Under the pieces are notes generated by a model. That model did not search any database. It was not told where the DNA came from and worked only from the letters and a program-made list of their open reading frames with translations. This document shows, in pieces, positions 6,002 to 7,133 of a DNA stretch of 7,133 nt. The stretch is from Burkholderiales bacterium (GTDB taxonomy: Bacteria > Actinomycetota > Thermoleophilia > Gaiellales > Gaiellaceae): assembly GCA_025935595.1 (NCBI GenBank), contig JAICUZ010000136.1, positions 1 to 7,133 of the forward strand, read 5' to 3'. The position numbers and the translations under genes were made by a program. Every line of letters starts with the position of its first letter. The first letter of the stretch is position 1.

Positions 6002-7133
6002 CCGAGTCGGTTGTCGTCGAGGTAGGGCGCCGCGGCAAGCTGGTCGTCGGCGAGCCGTACTTCACGCCCGGCGTGCCGCTCGTGCTCGAGTCGAAAGGGC
6101 TCGGCGACCTCGAGCCGGGCGACCTGGCGGTCGTGCGGCCGGGAAAGGGCCGTGCGCGCGTCGAGCAGTCACTCGGCTCCGCGAAGCGGATCGAGAACGT
6201 GCTCGAAGCGCTCCTCGTCGAGCGCGGCGCCCGCCAACCGTTCGAGCTGCACGACCCGCCGCCCGCCGAGGACCCGAACCGCGTCGACCTGCGCGACCTG
6301 CCGACGTTCACCGTCGACCCCGATACGGCCAAGGACTTCGACGACGCGCTCTCGTTTCGCCGCGAGGAGAACGGCATTCGCGCCTGGGTGCACATCGCGG
6401 ACGTCTCGTGGTTCGTCGGTGCGGGCACTCCGCTCGACCACGGCGCGGCCCGCCGGTCGTTCTCGACCTACGTCCCGGGCCTGGTCGCGCCGATGCTGCC
6501 GCACGAGCTCGCGGACGACCTCTGCTCGCTCCGGCCGAACCTGGACCGGCTCTGCGTGACCGTCGAGATCCCACCCCGAGGGGAACCGTCGTTCTACCGC
6601 TCGATCATTCGCTCGAACGAACGGCTGACCTACGGCCAGGCGCAACGGCGGGAGGCATCGGAGCCGATCCTCGACCAGCTCGCGCTGAACGACGAGCTTG
6701 CGAACGTGCTGCGCGCGCGGCGCTTCGCGCGCGGCGCGCTCCAGGTGCAGTCGCTGGAGCCGGTGTTCAGCTTCGACGGCAACGGCGGGGTGGCCGACGC
6801 GTGGCTCGAGGGCGAGCCGCACGCGCATATGCTCGTCGAGGAGCTGATGATCCTCGCGAACGAGTGCGTCGGGGCGTTTCTGTCCTCGCGCAACCGGCCG
6901 GCGCTCTACCGCGTGCACGAGCAGCCGGATCCGCAGGCGGTCGAGCATCTGATCGCGAAGCTCGTCGACCTTGGTGTGCCGACTCCCCCGGTGCCGAGCC
7001 CGTTGACGCCGCAACTCGCAGCACGGCTGGCGGGGGAGGCGTCGAAGCTCGTGACGACGTACACGGCCCAGTCCGGCCGCGGCAAGGAGGCGTTTCCCTC
7101 GCTCGTGTTGAGGGCGCTCAAGCAGGCGCGGTA
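5998..7133 (+). CDS. RNase II/RNase R family 3'-5' exoribonuclease, N-terminal part (truncated by window edge)
   Basis: A processive 3'-5' exoribonuclease of the RNB family, acting in mRNA decay and RNA quality control. The RNB catalytic motif is at 6316-6345, VDPDTAKDFDDAL, with four Asp residues in the spacing (0, +6, +8, +9) of E. coli RNase II D201, D207, D209 and D210. Then come WVHIADVSWFVGAG, HELADDLCSLRPNLDRL, RARRFARGALQV and ALYRVHEQPDP, all RNB-type blocks. The frame ends at LRALKQARY-, just where the family reads K-Q-A-x-Y. Only about 105 residues precede the first catalytic Asp, far fewer than in E. coli RNase R, so the helix-turn-helix and probably one cold-shock domain are absent. 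The start is unresolved. Coding similarity begins near VVVEVGRRGKLVVGEPYF (from 6010), but no ATG, GTG or TTG lies in frame between the upstream TGA (5884) and GTG 6073. ATA 5998, overlapping the ftsX TAG, is one candidate. smpB often follows this gene. Confidence 0.9.
   Translation, partial: MAESVVVEVGRRGKLVVGEPYFTPGVPLVLESKGLGDLEPGDLAVVRPGKGRARVEQSLGSAKRIENVLEALLVERGARQPFELHDPPPAEDPNRVDLRDLPTFTVDPDTAKDFDDALSFRREENGIRAWVHIADVSWFVGAGTPLDHGAARRSFSTYVPGLVAPMLPHELADDLCSLRPNLDRLCVTVEIPPRGEPSFYRSIIRSNERLTYGQAQRREASEPILDQLALNDELANVLRARRFARGALQVQSLEPVFSFDGNGGVADAWLEGEPHAHMLVEELMILANECVGAFLSSRNRPALYRVHEQPDPQAVEHLIAKLVDLGVPTPPVPSPLTPQLAARLAGEASKLVTTYTAQSGRGKEAFPSLVLRALKQAR

Noticed and set aside
6169..7014. 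Minus-strand open frame of 281 codons
   Set aside because: It is antisense to the RNB nuclease, whose catalytic motifs are unmistakable on the + strand.
1..7133. Defence, mobile or CRISPR system
   Set aside because: No repeats, transposase, integrase, toxin or nuclease-defence genes are seen; the genes are core housekeeping genes plus one GNAT and one membrane protein.

Overview
This is a G+C-rich chromosomal segment with every gene on the + strand. The proteins point to Actinomycetota. FtsE has the mycobacterial-type residues around its motifs (GEFVF, IGCVFQDF, PDELSGGEQQRV, DEPTGNLDP), and the RF2 C-terminus has SYVLHPYQMVKD. The order secA ... prfB-ftsE-ftsX-RNB nuclease, together with an RF2 frameshift site, suggests a deep-branching class such as Thermoleophilia rather than Streptomyces or Mycobacterium. 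That placement is inference.

Layout: 1-1008 is the C-terminal 335 residues of SecA, cut by the left edge. 993-1547 is a RimJ/RimL-like GNAT acetyltransferase overlapping the secA stop. 1565-3190 is a polytopic membrane protein that looks like a GT-C glycosyltransferase. 3166-4276 is prfB (release factor 2), read through a programmed +1 frameshift at CTT TGA C. 4347-5120 is ftsE and 5117-6001 is ftsX, sharing a 4-base ATGA overlap. About 5998 to the right edge is the N-terminal part of an RNase II/R family exoribonuclease. Genes are nearly contiguous. The only gap of note is about 70 bases before ftsE, which holds a possible -10 element. I see no tRNA, rRNA, CRISPR, insertion sequence or convincing terminator.

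The genes are mostly housekeeping: preprotein export (SecA), translation termination (RF2), the divisome ABC system that controls peptidoglycan hydrolysis (FtsEX), and RNA decay. The most informative signal is the RF2 autoregulatory frameshift. Conventional gene calling would miss it and would start prfB at GTG 3233, losing the true N-terminus. Also notable are leaderless-type promoter spacing (TANNNT, six bases, ATG) in front of prfB and perhaps the membrane protein gene, and the absence of any ordinary start codon at the expected N-terminus of the nuclease. I found no defence island, mobile element or clearly new multi-gene system.
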